DNA of 17,128 nt from CAYRVX01 sp964642165 (GTDB lineage Bacteria; Planctomycetota; Phycisphaerae; SM23-33): contig CAZXOC010000155.1 of NCBI GenBank assembly GCA_964642165.1, forward strand, positions 1-17,128. Reading direction: 5' to 3'. The notes below the pieces were generated by a model. It had not been told where the DNA came from. It ran no database searches and was given only the letters and a program-made list of their open reading frames with translations. Made by a program: the position numbers and the translations under genes. Shown here one piece after another: positions 7,478 through 14,634 of the stretch (the stretch's first letter is position 1; every line of letters starts with the position of its first letter).

Positions 7478-7497
7478 GGCGGTCTCGGCGAGCCGCC
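7478..7497 (+). other. Short hairpin downstream of the small ORF
   Basis: GGCGG pairs with CCGCC around a ten-base interior (a sixth G-T pair is possible). It begins 27 bases after the small-ORF stop. There is no following T-run, so it is not a convincing intrinsic terminator; it could be an attenuation or mRNA structure element, or chance. Confidence 0.2.
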
Positions 7498-7603
7498 GGC
7501 GCGCGAAACGCCGAGAATCGCGTAACCTCGCGGCGGCCGCCCGCGTATTCGGGGCGCGTGGATGCAAGATGCCCCGGATGCGATCAAGCGAAGGAGTCAA
7601 CCG

Positions 7604-8593
7604 ATGAAGAGAACCATGGCTGCCGCGTGCGTGCTGCTGCTGTTCGCCTCGCTGTCCTCGGCCGGGCCGCTGAAGCCGGAGCAGGTCGCCGGCGACGCGG
7701 TCTGGGTCGCCCACCTGGACGTGGCGTCCCTGCTCAAGAGCGGGATCGGCAAGTTCATCCTCGAGGAGGCCGAGAAGAAGCAGGGCTTCCTCGAGGGCAT
7801 CGCCAAGATCCGCGAGACGCTGGGATTCGACCCGCTCTCGGACGTTCGCGGGCTGACGCTGTACGGCAAGAAGTTCGGCGACAAGAGCGGCGTGGTGATC
7901 ATCGACGCGACCGCCGACCAGGACAAGATCGTCACGCTGTTCGAGGCCAACCCGACGCACAAGACGTCCGCCTACGGCGACTACACGCTGCACGAGTGGA
8001 CCGACCCGGCGAAGACGGAGACGGACCCGGACACGGGCGAGCAGGTGGTCGTCAAGGAGGCCGAAACCAAGTTCGGCACGTTCTACGACGAGAAGACCAT
8101 CCTGGTCGGCTCGAGCCTGGACCTGCTCAAGGGCGCGGTGGACGTGCTGGCGGGCGAGGCCGACAGCCTCGCCAAGACCACCGCCATCCAGACGTTGCCC
8201 AAGCCCGTCGAAGGGGTCATCCTGACCATCGGGGCCGAGAAGATCGACTTCGCCGCCCAGGACCAGGCGGACAAGCCCAACCCGTTCGGCATCATCACCG
8301 ATCTGTCCGTGCAGGTCGGCGAGGCGCAGGGCGCGATGTTCCTGCACGCCAAGGCGCTGGTCGGCACGGCCGAAAAGGCCCTCAAGCTCCGCCAGGTGGT
8401 CCAGGGCTTCGTCGCGCTGGGCCAGATGATGATGGCCGAGCAGCCGGACCTGCCCGTCCTCGGCGAGAGGATCCAGGTCGGCGGCGCCGAGAACGCCGTG
8501 CAGGTGGACGCCGAGATCCCGACCGAGTCGCTGATCAAGATGGTGCGGTTCCTCGCCGAGCGGAACAAGCAGACGGTCGAGGGCGGGTCGTAG
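7604..8593 (+). CDS. Exported protein of unrecognised family, first gene of the ECF operon
   Basis: 329 residues. A clean signal peptide (1-20, MKRTMAAACVLLLFASLSSA) precedes a mature protein with no motif that I can assign to an enzyme family. It has mixed alpha/beta character: WVAHLDVASLLKSGIGKFI (34-52), RGLTLYGKKFGDKSGVVIID (82-101), a charged middle (TDPAKTETDPDTGEQ 133-147), then DEKTILVGSSLDLLKGAVDVL (162-182) and VILTIGAEKIDF (205-216). The two halves look loosely alike (a strand, then a helix starting Asp/Glu-x-x-x-Leu-Leu), which may be an internal duplication. The start at 7604 has AAGGAG at 7591-7596. The sigma-factor gene follows after 38 bases on the same strand, so co-transcription is likely. 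By position it could be a periplasmic sensor, a ligand-binding partner of the anti-sigma system, or simply a target. No function is assigned. Confidence 0.8.
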   Translation: MKRTMAAACVLLLFASLSSAGPLKPEQVAGDAVWVAHLDVASLLKSGIGKFILEEAEKKQGFLEGIAKIRETLGFDPLSDVRGLTLYGKKFGDKSGVVIIDATADQDKIVTLFEANPTHKTSAYGDYTLHEWTDPAKTETDPDTGEQVVVKEAETKFGTFYDEKTILVGSSLDLLKGAVDVLAGEADSLAKTTAIQTLPKPVEGVILTIGAEKIDFAAQDQADKPNPFGIITDLSVQVGEAQGAMFLHAKALVGTAEKALKLRQVVQGFVALGQMMMAEQPDLPVLGERIQVGGAENAVQVDAEIPTESLIKMVRFLAERNKQTVEGGS

Positions 8594-8631
8594 AACCGCG
8601 TCGCGGACCGAATCGCCCGTGGGAGGCCCGC

Positions 8632-9252
8632 GTGAGCAGCCGGCCCGAACCACAACTCGGGCTTCAGCAGTCCACTGTCGAGGAGCTCGCCGCCGAGGCC
8701 GCGGCGGGCTCTTCGGCCTGTTTCGAGGCCCTCGTCGAGCGCCTGGGCCCGCGACTGCTGCGCTACCTGCGCCGGCGCGTCGGCGACGACCACGCCGCCG
8801 AGGACCTGCTCCAGGAGGCGTTCCTGAAGGCCTACCGCAACCTCGGGCGCTACGACCCGTCGCGGAGCTTCTCGACGTGGCTGTTCACGATCGCGACGCG
8901 TCTGGCCGTCAGCCACTTCCGGTCGCGCCGGTTCGTGGCCTCGATCGACGCCGTCGAGCCGCCCGACGCCGGCGCGGGCGACCCCTTCGAGGCCGCCGCC
9001 CGCGCCGAGCAGCACGAGAACCTCTGGGCGCGCGCCCGGCGGGTGCTGTCCGACGCCCAGTTCACGGCGCTGTGGCTGCGCTACGCGGACGAGATGGCCA
9101 TCCGCGAGATCGCGGACGCGACCGGCCGGTCGGTCACGGCCGTCAAGGTCCAACTACACCGCGCCTGCCGCAAGCTGATGGCGCGCGGCGGGCGGACCGC
9201 CCCGGCGGGCTCGCCCACCTGCGCGCCCGAGGGCATCGTGGAAACACACTGA
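8632..9252 (+). CDS. ECF-type sigma-70 factor
   Basis: 206 residues, two-domain ECF sigma factor. Domain 2 spans about 25-105, with region 2.2 seen as DHAAEDLLQEAFLKAYRNL (53-71) and regions 2.3/2.4 as FSTWLFTIATRLAVSHFRSR (80-99), which contact the -10 element. Domain 4 spans about 135-185, ending in a helix-turn-helix IREIADATGRSVTAVKVQLH (157-176) that contacts the -35 element. A linker of about 30 residues (106-134, Asp/Ala-rich) separates them. The start is GTG at 8632, set by GGGAGG at 8621-8626 with five bases of spacing. The last 20 residues (Gly/Pro/Thr-rich with one Cys) extend past domain 4. The anti-sigma gene starts nine bases after the stop and its ribosome binding site overlaps this stop, the usual arrangement for a cognate pair. 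The ECF subgroup is not assigned. Confidence 0.93.
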   Translation: MSSRPEPQLGLQQSTVEELAAEAAAGSSACFEALVERLGPRLLRYLRRRVGDDHAAEDLLQEAFLKAYRNLGRYDPSRSFSTWLFTIATRLAVSHFRSRRFVASIDAVEPPDAGAGDPFEAAARAEQHENLWARARRVLSDAQFTALWLRYADEMAIREIADATGRSVTAVKVQLHRACRKLMARGGRTAPAGSPTCAPEGIVETH

Positions 9253-9260
9253 GGTGCATC

Positions 9261-9992
9261 ATGCGCTGCCGAATCTACCAATGGCTGTTGTCGAGGCGGC
9301 TCGCCGCGGGCGAACCGCTGCCCCCGCGCCTGCGGCGCCACCTGGCAGGTTGCCCGGCGTGCCGGACCCGCCGTGACGAGCTCGCCGCCGTGACGCAACG
9401 GCTGCGCGCCGAGGCGCCCGACGAGCCGCCCCTGCCGGCCGAGCTGACTCGCCGGATCATGGCGGCCGTGGAGTCCGCCGCGCCCGAGCCGCAGCCCCGG
9501 TCCCGCCCGCGCTCGCGCCGCCCGCTCGTCGTCGCCTTGTCCTACCTGGGCGCCGCGGCGTGCGTGCTGCTGGCCGTGACGCTCCTGCCCCCCGGAGGCA
9601 GCACGCCCGTCGAGGACGGCAACCGCGTCGCCAGGCCGGCGCCGACACCGCCGACACCGCCTTCGTCCGACGAGCTGACCGAGCCCTTCCGGCAGGACGT
9701 GGAGCGGCTGGCGGCCGTCCTGGTCGACGCCCAGGTTCAGCGCCTCACCGAGGACACCCGCCGCTTCGGCAGCGACCTGCTGGCCCGGCTGCCGCTGGGG
9801 CTGCTCCGCACCGGCGACGGGGAGTGGATCGAGAAGCTCGTCCCGCCGGAGCGGGCGCCGGGCCCCGAGCGGCCGGGCTCGGGCTCCCGCCCGCGCGACA
9901 AGAGGCCCTCGCCGCACCCGAAGCCGTCGGGTAAGATCCGGAACGTCGCCCTGCCGCTGGACGTGCCCGGCGTGCCGTTTATCTCGATCTAG
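9261..9992 (+). CDS. Membrane-anchored zinc-finger anti-sigma factor
   Basis: 243 residues. The N-terminal cytoplasmic part contains the ZAS signature H-x3-C-x2-C (His27, Cys31, Cys34 in RRHLAGCPAC), which in anti-sigma factors binds zinc and helps hold the sigma factor. A single membrane segment lies at about 88-110 (PLVVALSYLGAAACVLLAVTLL). Beyond it are a Pro/Thr-rich spacer (about 125-140), a helical segment (about 145-185) and a Pro/Arg/Gly/Ser-rich tail. The C-terminal 130 or so residues should be outside the cytoplasm, where a signal could be sensed. The start at 9261 has GAGGTG (9251-9256), overlapping the sigma stop. The hydrolase starts nine bases after the stop. Loss of zinc or proteolysis usually releases the sigma factor in this family; which applies here is not visible. 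Confidence 0.88.
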   Translation: MRCRIYQWLLSRRLAAGEPLPPRLRRHLAGCPACRTRRDELAAVTQRLRAEAPDEPPLPAELTRRIMAAVESAAPEPQPRSRPRSRRPLVVALSYLGAAACVLLAVTLLPPGGSTPVEDGNRVARPAPTPPTPPSSDELTEPFRQDVERLAAVLVDAQVQRLTEDTRRFGSDLLARLPLGLLRTGDGEWIEKLVPPERAPGPERPGSGSRPRDKRPSPHPKPSGKIRNVALPLDVPGVPFISI

Positions 9993-10001
9993 GGAGCCGC
10001 C

Positions 10002-11810
10002 ATGGGTCACCGCACCTCGTGGACGTTGGCCGCGACACTGCTCGTTCTCTGCTGCCCGGCGGCGTGGGCGCCGGCGGCGGAGGTCGAGCCCGGCCACTAC
10101 GCCGTCGTCGAGAAGCTCCTCGTCCAGTTCGAGGCCGACGGTGACCGGAAGATCGCCGCAGGCGAGTGGCGCGCGCTGCGCGGGAAAGTCGCCGCCGCGG
10201 CGCGGTCCGTCCGTGCCGCCGCCGACACCGCGCGCCGGAAGCAGACGCACATGGTCGCCATGTCGGACGGCGTCCGGCTGGCGACGGACGTGTTCCTGCC
10301 GGCGGGCGAAGGGCCCTGGCCCGTGGTCCTGTCCCGCACGCCGTACAACAAGGCCGGCGGCTCGCCCACGGGCTACCTCCGCCGGGGCTACGCGGTCGTC
10401 AAGCAGGACATGCGCGGGCGCTTCGCCTCGGAGGGCGAGAACCTGCCCTTCGTCGCCTGCGGCTGGGGCGAGCACCACGACGGCGCCGACACGGTGGCGT
10501 GGATCCGCAAGCAGGCGTGGTGCAGCGGCAAGGTCGCCACGGCCGGGGGCTCGGCGCTGGGCATCACGCAGAACCTGATGGCCGGGGCGGCGCCGGAAGG
10601 CCTGGTCTGCCAGAACATCGCCGTGGCGGCCTTCAGCCTCTACCACCACGCCGCGTACGTCGGCGGGGCCCTGCGCAAGAGCCAGATCGAGGGCTGGCTC
10701 AAGGGCAACAGGTTCGACCCGAAGGCGATCGGGATCTACCGCGCGCACCCGGCCTACGACGAATTCTGGCGCGCGCTCGACTGCTCGCAGAGGGTCGGGC
10801 GCATGACGTCACCCGCCGTGCACATCGGCGGATGGTTCGACACGTTTGCCGCGGGGACGGTGGCGGCCTTCGTCGAGCGTCAGCACAAGGGCGGCCGCGG
10901 GGCCAAGGGCCACCAGATGCTCGTGATGGGGCCGTGGGGGCACGGCATCCCGCGCGGCGGGCGTGTCGGCGAGCTGCGCTTCCCGAACCACACCCCGCCG
11001 CGGAAGTACAACGCGTCGGCCTGGCTGGACTACCACGTCAAGGGCACTCAGGCGTGGGTCAAGGACCTCCCGCCGGTGGCGTACTACCTCATGGGCGACA
11101 CGTCCGACGCCAACGCGCCCGGCAACGAGTGGCGTTTCGCCGACGACTGGCCCGTCCCGCACACGCCCACGGCGTGGTACTTCCACGCCGCCGGGGCGCT
11201 CTCGACCGGCCGGCCGCCGGGCGTCGCGGGCAAGGGGGCGCGGCGCGAGTACACCTTCGACCCGAACCGCCCCTGCCCGACCGTCGGCGGCTGCAACCTC
11301 CTCCTGCCCGGGGGACCCAGGAACCAGAACCGTATCGAGAAGCGCGGCGACGTGCTCACCTTCACCACCGAGCCGCTGAAGCAGCCCGTCGAGATCACCG
11401 GGCATCCGACCGCGAAGATCCACGTCTCGTCGTCGGCCGCCGACACCGACTTGTCGGTCCGCCTCTGCGACGTCTATCCCGGCGGCAAGAGCTACCTGAT
11501 GGCCGAGGGCATGCTGCGCCTGCGCTACCGCGAGGGCTTCGCCAAGCCCGGGCCGCTCACGCCGGGCGAGGTGGCCGCCGTCGAGGTCCGGCTCTGGCCG
11601 ACGAGCATCGTCATCAACCGGGGCCACCGCATCCGCATCACGGTGACCAGCTCGAACTACCCGCGCTTCGACGTGAACCCGGGCACGGGCAAGCCGCACC
11701 GGAAGGGCGGCCGGCTCGTCAAGCAGACCAACCGCGTCTACTGCGGCGGCGCGCAGGCCTCGCACGTCCTGCTGCCGGTCGTGCCCGGCAAGGCGCGGGC
11801 GGTCCGGTAG
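10002..11810 (+). CDS. Exported CocE/NonD-family alpha/beta hydrolase with degenerate EF-hand
   Basis: 602 residues, normal for the X-Pro dipeptidyl-peptidase S15/CocE esterase family. A signal peptide spans 1-26. Residues 42-58 (QFEADGDRKIAAGEWRA) look like an EF-hand loop, E-x-D-x-D-x-x-I-x-x-x-E, with Glu at the first and Arg at the sixth position, so calcium binding is uncertain. The alpha/beta-hydrolase domain starts near 83. RTPYNK (112-117) carries the conserved Tyr of the oxyanion region, the nucleophile is Ser184 in GGSALG (182-187), and the other triad members are probably Asp280 (GGWFD) and His314 (GPWGHG). Residues about 330-600 form the C-terminal jelly-roll domain typical of the family. 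It should hydrolyse an ester or peptide bond outside the cytoplasm; the substrate is unknown. AGGGAG (9991-9996) overlaps the anti-sigma stop, so this is the last gene of the ECF operon. Confidence 0.9.
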   Translation: MGHRTSWTLAATLLVLCCPAAWAPAAEVEPGHYAVVEKLLVQFEADGDRKIAAGEWRALRGKVAAAARSVRAAADTARRKQTHMVAMSDGVRLATDVFLPAGEGPWPVVLSRTPYNKAGGSPTGYLRRGYAVVKQDMRGRFASEGENLPFVACGWGEHHDGADTVAWIRKQAWCSGKVATAGGSALGITQNLMAGAAPEGLVCQNIAVAAFSLYHHAAYVGGALRKSQIEGWLKGNRFDPKAIGIYRAHPAYDEFWRALDCSQRVGRMTSPAVHIGGWFDTFAAGTVAAFVERQHKGGRGAKGHQMLVMGPWGHGIPRGGRVGELRFPNHTPPRKYNASAWLDYHVKGTQAWVKDLPPVAYYLMGDTSDANAPGNEWRFADDWPVPHTPTAWYFHAAGALSTGRPPGVAGKGARREYTFDPNRPCPTVGGCNLLLPGGPRNQNRIEKRGDVLTFTTEPLKQPVEITGHPTAKIHVSSSAADTDLSVRLCDVYPGGKSYLMAEGMLRLRYREGFAKPGPLTPGEVAAVEVRLWPTSIVINRGHRIRITVTSSNYPRFDVNPGTGKPHRKGGRLVKQTNRVYCGGAQASHVLLPVVPGKARAVR

Positions 11811-11828
11811 GGGCGGCGACGGGGGCGC

Positions 11829-14348
11829 TCACGCCAGCAGGCGCCCGGCCTGGTAGACGACGAGCGTCACGACGTAGGCCAGCACCGTCAGCCCGACGAG
11901 CTGGAACAGGGCCCACCGCCAGGATTCGCTTTCCTTCCACACGCAGGCGACGGTGGCGACGCACGGCATGCTGATCAGGCAGAAGAGCATGATGCAGAAG
12001 GCCTGGAGGGGGGAGTACTCGGCCTGGAGGCGGGTTCGCAGGGCGTCGGCGTCCTCCTCGCCGACGTCGCCGACGGCGAAGATGATGCCCATCTGGGCGA
12101 CGAAGATCTCCTTGGCCGGGAACGCCCCGATCAGGGCCGTGGCGATCCGCCAGTCGAAGCCCAGGGGTTCCATCGCCGGTTCGAGGGCGTGGCCGGCGCG
12201 CCCGGCGACGGTGAAGGTGAGCTCCTCGGCGCGTCGGGCGTTGGCGAGCCGCCGCCGCCGGGCGCGGTAGGGGGCCTCGACCTCGTCGAGGTAGCGCAGC
12301 GTGGCGGCGCAGGCGCGGGGGTCCCTCCGGCGGACGGCCTCGAGCGCGTGGTCGCGCCTCTGGGCGAGCGCGGCGTATTCGTGGGAGCCCTGGCGGGCCT
12401 CGGCGTCCTCGACGGCCTCGGCGAACTCCGCCCGGGCGCCCTCGATGCGCTGCCGCATCCACAGGAACCACCCCAGCGTCTCGCCGTGCGGGCCCTCCTT
12501 CAGCGCCGCCAGCGCCTCGTCACGGGACCGCGCCAGGCGCCCGTGCTCCGGGTCGCCCGGCCAGTGCGCGCGCCGGCGGTCCTCGGCGATCAGCTCCGCG
12601 CCGAGGGCGCGGACGATCGTGTTCGCATCGGCGGGCAGGCCGAAGGCGGCGTTCAGCGACCGCGCCCCGGCGAGCATCTCCTCGCGGGCCCGGCCGGCCT
12701 CGGCGGCGTAGTCGCGGGCGAAGGCCTTCTTCCTCGGGAAGGTGGTCAGGGCCCACAGGACGACGGAAGCGACGAGGATGATGGTGCCGGCCTTTCGGAG
12801 GTACATCCACGCGCGGTCCCACATGTGGACGGCCAGCCCGCGGAACGTCGGCAGGCGATACAGCGGCAGCTCCATGACGAACGGCGGGGCCTCGCCGCGG
12901 AAGAGCGTCGCGCGGAGCAGCCTCGCGCAGGCGATCGCCAGCACGATGCCGATGAGGTAGATGCCCCACAGCACGGGCGCCCGCCACGCCGGCGGGAAGA
13001 AGGCCGGGATGATCAGCGAGTAGATCGTCAGCCGCGCCCCGCAGCTCATCAGCGGCACGACGAGCATGGTGACCAGCCGGTCGCGCCGGCTCTCGAGGGT
13101 TCGGGTGGCGAGCACGGCCGGAACGGAGCAGCCGAAGCCGATCAGCATCGGGATGAAGCTCTTGCCGTGCAGCCCGATCTTGTGCATCAGGCGGTCCATG
13201 AGGAACGCCGCGCGGGCCATGTAGCCGCTGTCCTCCAGGAAGGCGATGCCCAGGAACAGCAGCAGGATGTTGGGCAGGAAGACGATGACCCCCCCGACGC
13301 CGCCGATGACGCCGTCGACCAGCAAGCTCTTCAGCACGCTGTCCGAGCCGGGCGGCCAGAGCTGCGCGATGCCCCGCCCCAGGTAGGCGAACAGCGCCTC
13401 GATCCATTCCATGGGGGCCTGGGCCAGCGTGAAGGTCAGGTGGAAGACCGCGTACATCAGCAGCAGGAAGATCGGCAGGCCGACCACGTGGTTGGTCAGC
13501 ACCGCGTCGATCTTGTCGGAGACGGTGTGGCGGACCTCGATGGTGGAGCGGACGGCCTCCTGGCAGGCGCCGGAGATGAAGCCGTACCGCCGCCCGGCGA
13601 TGACGATCTCCGGGGCCTCGCCGAAGATCGTCTCGAGGTGCCGGCTGCTGCGGTCCACCTGGCGGAGGGCCCCCTCGTCGGCGACGAGCTTGCGCGCCTC
13701 CTCGTCGTTCTCCAGGAGCTTGACGGCCAGCCAGCGGGTCGGGTAGCGCCCGGCGCCGGCCTCGTCGCCCGCCAGCAGCTTCTCGATGCGCGCGATCTCC
13801 TCTTCGATCTCGCGGCCGTAGTGCACGCGCCGCGGCTGGACGGCGTCCGTCCGCCCGGCGAGGCGCAGCACCTCGTCCAGCAGGGCCTCGACGCCGACGC
13901 GCTTGTGCCCGACGGTCTGGACGATGGGCGCGCCGAGCAGGGCCGAGAGCTGCCGGAGGTCGAACTGGATGCCGCGTGCCTCGGCGACGTCGGCCATGTT
14001 GAACGCGAGGATCAGCGGCACGCCCAGCTCGAGGAACTGGACGGCGAGGTAGAGGTTGCGCTCCAGGTTGGCCGAATCGACGATGTCGACGAGGACGTCG
14101 GGTCGCTGCTGGACGATGAACCGCCGCGCCACGAGTTCCTCGACGGAGTAGGCGGTCAGGCTGTACGTTCCGGGCAGGTCGACGACCTCGATCTCGACGC
14201 CCTGATGGCGGCGGGTGCCGGAGCGGGTCTCGACGGTCACGCCGGGGTAGTTGCCGACGTGCTGGCGCTCGCCGGTGAGGGCGTTGAAGAGGGTGGTCTT
14301 GCCGGAGTTGGGGTTGCCGGCCAGGGCGATGGTCAGTTTGCGGCTCAT
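11829..14348 (-). CDS. feoB: Ferrous iron transport protein B with large insert
   Basis: 839 residues, longer than usual FeoB (about 650-780). The N-terminal G domain shows G1 GNPNSGKT (11-18), the switch Thr38 in YPGVTVE, G3 DLPG (57-60) and G4 NMAD (117-120). The membrane part carries the family landmarks: FLEDSGYMARAAFLMD (370-385), GFGCSVPAVLATRTLE (404-419) and MSCGARLTIY (434-443, Thr where Pro is common). The final helices have Cys796 and Cys802. It transports Fe2+ across the cytoplasmic membrane. Between a membrane helix ending TTFPRK (535-540) and the conserved GRAGHALEPAMEPLGFDW (716-733), about 170 charged, helix-prone residues are inserted. The gene starts 25 bases after feoA. I see no Shine-Dalgarno sequence in that gap, so translation may depend on reinitiation. 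It converges on the hydrolase with only 18 bases between stops and no visible terminator. Confidence 0.95.
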   Translation of the reverse strand: MSRKLTIALAGNPNSGKTTLFNALTGERQHVGNYPGVTVETRSGTRRHQGVEIEVVDLPGTYSLTAYSVEELVARRFIVQQRPDVLVDIVDSANLERNLYLAVQFLELGVPLILAFNMADVAEARGIQFDLRQLSALLGAPIVQTVGHKRVGVEALLDEVLRLAGRTDAVQPRRVHYGREIEEEIARIEKLLAGDEAGAGRYPTRWLAVKLLENDEEARKLVADEGALRQVDRSSRHLETIFGEAPEIVIAGRRYGFISGACQEAVRSTIEVRHTVSDKIDAVLTNHVVGLPIFLLLMYAVFHLTFTLAQAPMEWIEALFAYLGRGIAQLWPPGSDSVLKSLLVDGVIGGVGGVIVFLPNILLLFLGIAFLEDSGYMARAAFLMDRLMHKIGLHGKSFIPMLIGFGCSVPAVLATRTLESRRDRLVTMLVVPLMSCGARLTIYSLIIPAFFPPAWRAPVLWGIYLIGIVLAIACARLLRATLFRGEAPPFVMELPLYRLPTFRGLAVHMWDRAWMYLRKAGTIILVASVVLWALTTFPRKKAFARDYAAEAGRAREEMLAGARSLNAAFGLPADANTIVRALGAELIAEDRRRAHWPGDPEHGRLARSRDEALAALKEGPHGETLGWFLWMRQRIEGARAEFAEAVEDAEARQGSHEYAALAQRRDHALEAVRRRDPRACAATLRYLDEVEAPYRARRRRLANARRAEELTFTVAGRAGHALEPAMEPLGFDWRIATALIGAFPAKEIFVAQMGIIFAVGDVGEEDADALRTRLQAEYSPLQAFCIMLFCLISMPCVATVACVWKESESWRWALFQLVGLTVLAYVVTLVVYQAGRLLA

Positions 14349-14373
14349 CGCGGTGCGCGTGCGGCGCGGCGGG

Positions 14374-14634
14374 TTAGGGTGGCGGCTTGCGGGGCGGCGA
14401 GACGAGGATGCGTTCGGCCATGCCGCGCCCGATGGCCAGGCGGGTCTGGCCCAGGGCGATGAGGGTCGGCCCGCCGGCGCCGTTGCTGCTGCGGACCACC
14501 CGAACGCTGCGTCCCACGCTCAGGCCCATGCTGACGAGTCGGCCCTGGAACCCGCGCCCGCCGGCGAGGGCCACGACCGTCGCTTCGCTCCCGGTGGGAA
14601 GGCGGCTGAGAGGTTGCGCCGATGGCCGGTTCAT
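14374..14634 (-). CDS. feoA: Ferrous iron transport protein A
   Basis: 86 residues, the normal size for FeoA, a small SH3-like cytoplasmic protein that supports FeoB. The family pattern is visible as RLVSMGLSVGRSVRVV (32-47) and GQTRLAIGRGMAERILV (62-78), the two beta-rich halves of the fold. The tail is Pro/Lys-rich (PPRKPPP). Its ATG shares the four bases ATGA (14631-14634) with the TGA stop of the upstream dtxR-like gene, so the two are translationally coupled. A modest AGAAAGG (14639-14645) within the end of the regulator gene can serve as the ribosome binding site. It lies 25 bases upstream of feoB in the same operon. Confidence 0.93.
   Translation of the reverse strand: MNRPSAQPLSRLPTGSEATVVALAGGRGFQGRLVSMGLSVGRSVRVVRSSNGAGGPTLIALGQTRLAIGRGMAERILVSPPRKPPP

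Larger units (their letters stand above)
7240..7603. other. Divergent intergenic region between the creatininase and the ECF operon
   Basis: 364 bases separate two divergent starts, so this must carry promoters for both. I see no strong sigma-70 pair. A CACAAT hexamer on the minus strand (about 7310-7315) is the best -10 candidate for the creatininase, without a clear -35. On the plus strand it contains a small ORF with a good ribosome binding site (7364-7450), a short hairpin (7478-7497), and AAGGAG (7591-7596) serving the exported protein gene. The long leader of the ECF operon is compatible with a regulated promoter, but I cannot identify an ECF-type -35/-10 pair with confidence. Confidence 0.6.

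Noticed and set aside
6688..8631. Long upstream extension of the sigma factor frame
   Set aside because: It overlaps the creatininase and the exported-protein gene; the GTG at 8632 with GGGAGG gives a normal ECF length.
5888..8653. 921-residue minus-strand frame spanning the creatininase and the exported-protein gene
   Set aside because: It crosses genes on both strands and their intergenic region without a family match; composition is that of a shadow frame.
11811..11828. Bidirectional terminator between the hydrolase and feoB
   Set aside because: Only 18 G/C-rich bases with no inverted repeat or T-run.
12189..14462. 757-residue plus-strand frame opposite feoB
   Set aside because: FeoB on the minus strand has all GTPase and membrane signatures; the opposite frame has none.
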